Below are positions 13,133-13,162 of a DNA stretch of 13,162 nucleotides, in pieces. Position 1 is the stretch's first letter; every line of letters begins with the position of its first letter. The stretch is taken from contig JBMUAQ010000055.1 of the NCBI GenBank assembly GCA_049454855.1, positions 1-13,162 of the forward strand, read 5' to 3'. A program made the translations under genes and the position numbers. The stretch comes from UBA2093 sp049454855 (GTDB taxonomy: Bacteria > Actinomycetota > Acidimicrobiia > Acidimicrobiales > Ilumatobacteraceae). The notes below the pieces were generated by a model. It was given only the letters and a program-made list of their open reading frames with translations. It was not told the DNA's origin and did not search any database.

Positions 13133-13139
13133 CGACGGT

Positions 13140-13152
13140 CCTCCCCCGGAGG
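13140..13152 (+). terminator. Short hairpin just after pstS (window edge)
   Basis: CCTCC (13140-13144) and GGAGG (13148-13152) flank CCC, beginning 7 nt after the pstS stop. The stem is only 5 bp and the window ends 10 nt later, so a downstream T-run or a larger stem cannot be judged. Confidence 0.25.
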
Positions 13153-13162
13153 TGACGGAGGG

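Noticed and set aside
1..13162. CRISPR array, mobile element, phage-defence or other wholly new multi-gene system
   Set aside because: No regularly spaced long repeats, transposase or integrase motifs, tRNA genes or unassigned gene clusters were seen. All genes belong to known transporter, enzyme or regulator families, and composition looks even across the window.

Overview
The window is about 13.2 kb of high-GC DNA, densely packed with overlapping genes. It looks chromosomal and actinobacterial. The supporting signs are GTG starts, ATGA/GTGA start-stop overlaps, promoters that look leaderless, strong third-position G/C, and 11-nt-phased GTTCACC repeats like the PhoP boxes known from Streptomyces and relatives. 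Genus cannot be decided from the sequence alone. No mobile elements, tRNAs, rRNAs or CRISPR arrays were found, and no stretch over 130 bp lacks a gene or an obvious regulatory element.

Layout: (1) 1-817, the 3' two thirds of a kynureninase gene. (2) 903-5863, a complete branched-chain-amino-acid-type (Liv/HAAT) ABC importer: lipoprotein binding protein, then LivH, LivM, LivG and LivF homologues, with start-stop overlaps between the last four. Three perfect hairpins separate the binding-protein gene from livH. (3) 5883-6383 on the minus strand, a PadR-family regulator convergent with livF and divergent from the next operon. (4) 6429-8631, a compact modABC-like molybdate importer. Its promoter region is only 45 bp, is shared with padR, and holds a perfect 7-5-7 palindrome. 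(5) 8725-13132, the high-affinity phosphate importer in the order pstC-pstA-pstB, then pstS. A PhoP-type box precedes pstC and a second precedes pstS.

The window is therefore an import region: three ABC systems (organic N or amino acid, molybdate, phosphate), each with its own extracytoplasmic binding protein, two permeases (one ModB, presumably a homodimer, in the Mod system) and one or two ATPases. I found no clearly new multi-gene system. The unusual material lies inside known families. There is a ~100-residue Lys-rich insertion in PstS and an Asp-to-Glu change at its expected phosphate-selectivity residue. LivH carries a ~54-residue hydrophobic insertion. The ModA homologue has six cysteines and ModC lacks its regulatory domain. 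The padR/modA promoter pair appears leaderless with a shared operator, and a hairpin cluster lies between the binding protein and permease of the Liv operon.
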